From Deltaproteobacteria bacterium (GTDB lineage: Bacteria > Desulfobacterota > DSM-4660 > Desulfatiglandales > HGW-15), in the NCBI GenBank assembly GCA_016926135.1, contig JAFGPH010000033.1, forward strand, positions 1-15,717: a stretch of DNA of 15,717 nucleotides. The letters run 5' to 3'. Under the pieces are notes generated by a model. That model saw only the letters and a program-made list of their open reading frames with translations, made no database searches and had not been told where the DNA came from. How positions within the stretch are numbered: position 1 is the first letter of the stretch; the number at the start of each line of letters is the position of its first letter. Shown here one piece after another: positions 14,783 through 15,717 of the stretch. Position numbers and translations under genes: made by a program.

Positions 14783-15685
14783 TCAGGAGCGTCTCCTTCT
14801 CGAGTAGAGCACGGCGTTCTCTATGGCATTGGAGGTAGGGATGGTCAGTGCCCTGAAGAGGGAAAGATCCTCTTTCCTGAAGCCGTGGACCGTTCGGACC
14901 GAATCCACGTAGATGACCCCTCTCACCCGCGACTGACTGATCAGGGGCACGCAGATGACCGACCTGATCTTGAGCAATTTGAGGGTGTCCGGAAGGTCCG
15001 ATCCCTCCACTTCGGCATCCGGACTGGGAAACATGATCGCCTTTCCTTCCTCGATCACCTGCTCCACAACGTCCTGGCAGTATCTCTCCCCTCTGTCCTC
15101 CGTCTCACCCTTGACCTTGGACACGACCTCAGAGATCTCCCCCGTCTCCCGGTCCAGCAGGATGATGGCCCCCCGGTCAAGCCACGTGAAATGCCCAAAA
15201 ACATGATCCAGGATCTTTTCCAGGATCTCCACCAGGTTCAGAGACTCACTGTGCACCTCAGAGACCTTCCTCAGCAGGTCCATGTTCTTCTGGGGCGTCA
15301 TCTCCCTGTCCTGCGGTGGCTCAGAAACCCCTTCCCTCACCTGTCCTGGAAGTCTCATGGACTGCAGGAGTTCGAGGATGTCCTCCGGGCACTGTTCTCC
15401 CAGGCAGATGACGCTCATTCCGAGGACGACAGGGCTCCCCTCCCTCAGTTCCACGGCCACTCCCTCCTTGATCAGTTCGCCGTCCATGAAGGTGCCGTTC
15501 TTGCTCCCCAGGTCCTCCAGGAAGTATCTCTCACCCTTCTTCAGGATACGCAAATGCCGGCGGGAAACGAAACGGTCCTTAATCTGGATGTCGTTGTCGG
15601 GCGCTCTCCCCAGATAGAGGGCATTCCCGGGGAGGTCAAAAGACCGCCCTATCTCCGGCCCACTGATGACGTAGATTGTGCTCAT
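14783..15685 (-). CDS. FHA-GAF domain signalling protein
   Basis: The 300-residue product has an N-terminal FHA domain (about 1-97), which binds phosphothreonine peptides. Its signature residues are Gly26-Arg27, Ser41-Arg-Arg-His44 and Asn63-Gly64 (in DLGSKNGTFM). After a charged linker (about 98-140), a GAF domain (about 141-295) follows, ending IRSVICVPLI, GVIYVDS and SNAIENAVLY. FHA-GAF modules usually precede an output such as a sigma54-type AAA+ domain or a cyclase. Here the protein stops five residues after the GAF helix (SRRRRS), with no output domain and no remnant of one in the 30-nt gap. I chose ATG 15685, with GGAGG 11 nt upstream, over GTG 15703, which has none. The upstream promoter lies outside the window. 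Confidence 0.88.
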   Translation of the reverse strand: MSTIYVISGPEIGRSFDLPGNALYLGRAPDNDIQIKDRFVSRRHLRILKKGERYFLEDLGSKNGTFMDGELIKEGVAVELREGSPVVLGMSVICLGEQCPEDILELLQSMRLPGQVREGVSEPPQDREMTPQKNMDLLRKVSEVHSESLNLVEILEKILDHVFGHFTWLDRGAIILLDRETGEISEVVSKVKGETEDRGERYCQDVVEQVIEEGKAIMFPSPDAEVEGSDLPDTLKLLKIRSVICVPLISQSRVRGVIYVDSVRTVHGFRKEDLSLFRALTIPTSNAIENAVLYSRRRRS

Positions 15686-15717
15686 GCCCGCTGCCGCCTC
15701 CACCTACCCGCACGAAA

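Noticed and set aside
14783..14800. Truncation of the FHA-GAF gene by frameshift
   Set aside because: No AAA+ or HTH-like coding remnant follows in any frame. The next gene starts 30 nt later with a strong ribosome site, so the short form looks natural.

Overview
The window is a GC-rich stretch of chromosome from a Gram-negative bacterium: it encodes an outer-membrane LPS-assembly lipoprotein (LptE) and a lipid II flippase (MurJ). The gene order rpiB-glyA-dCMP deaminase-nrdR-ribD-ribE-ribBA-ribH-nusB, followed by leuS-lptE-holA, is the housekeeping order I associate with Desulfobacterota (former Deltaproteobacteria). That placement is an inference from gene order and protein style, not from a search. 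I see no phage, insertion sequence, CRISPR array, tRNA or rRNA, and no gene of foreign appearance.

Layout, read from the right because nearly everything is on the minus strand. An FHA-GAF signalling protein (14783-15685) and a stand-alone B3/B4-domain protein related to the Phe-tRNA synthetase beta chain (14036-14752) form a pair. They are followed by a GC-rich hairpin region (13942-14013). A good sigma70-type promoter (13816-13845) then starts a long minus-strand gene train: rpiB, glyA, a dCMP deaminase, nrdR, ribD, ribE, ribBA, ribH, nusB, leuS, lptE and holA. The plus-strand gene rpsT (1724-1993) sits reversed between holA and murJ. It overlaps the end of holA by 9 bp and shares its promoter region with the murJ start.

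The genes work together. RpiB interconverts ribose-5-P and ribulose-5-P, and ribulose-5-P is one of the two starting substrates of the complete riboflavin set (RibBA, RibD, RibH, RibE). GlyA makes methylene-THF and the deaminase makes dUMP, the two inputs of thymidylate synthesis. NrdR represses ribonucleotide reductase genes. NusB and LeuS serve rRNA transcription and translation, HolA serves replication, and LptE and MurJ serve the envelope.

The unusual material is in the details. The DHBP-synthase half of RibBA has Gln where the metal-binding His of the family is expected. The wide gaps of the operon carry degenerate 7- or 8-bp tandem repeats of related G-rich sequence, and one of these encodes the tail of NusB. 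The gaps upstream of ribH and nusB fold into multi-hairpin structures. The rpsT -35 box contains most of the murJ start codon. I found no undescribed multi-gene system; the best candidate for new protein biology is the FHA-GAF plus B3/B4 pair.
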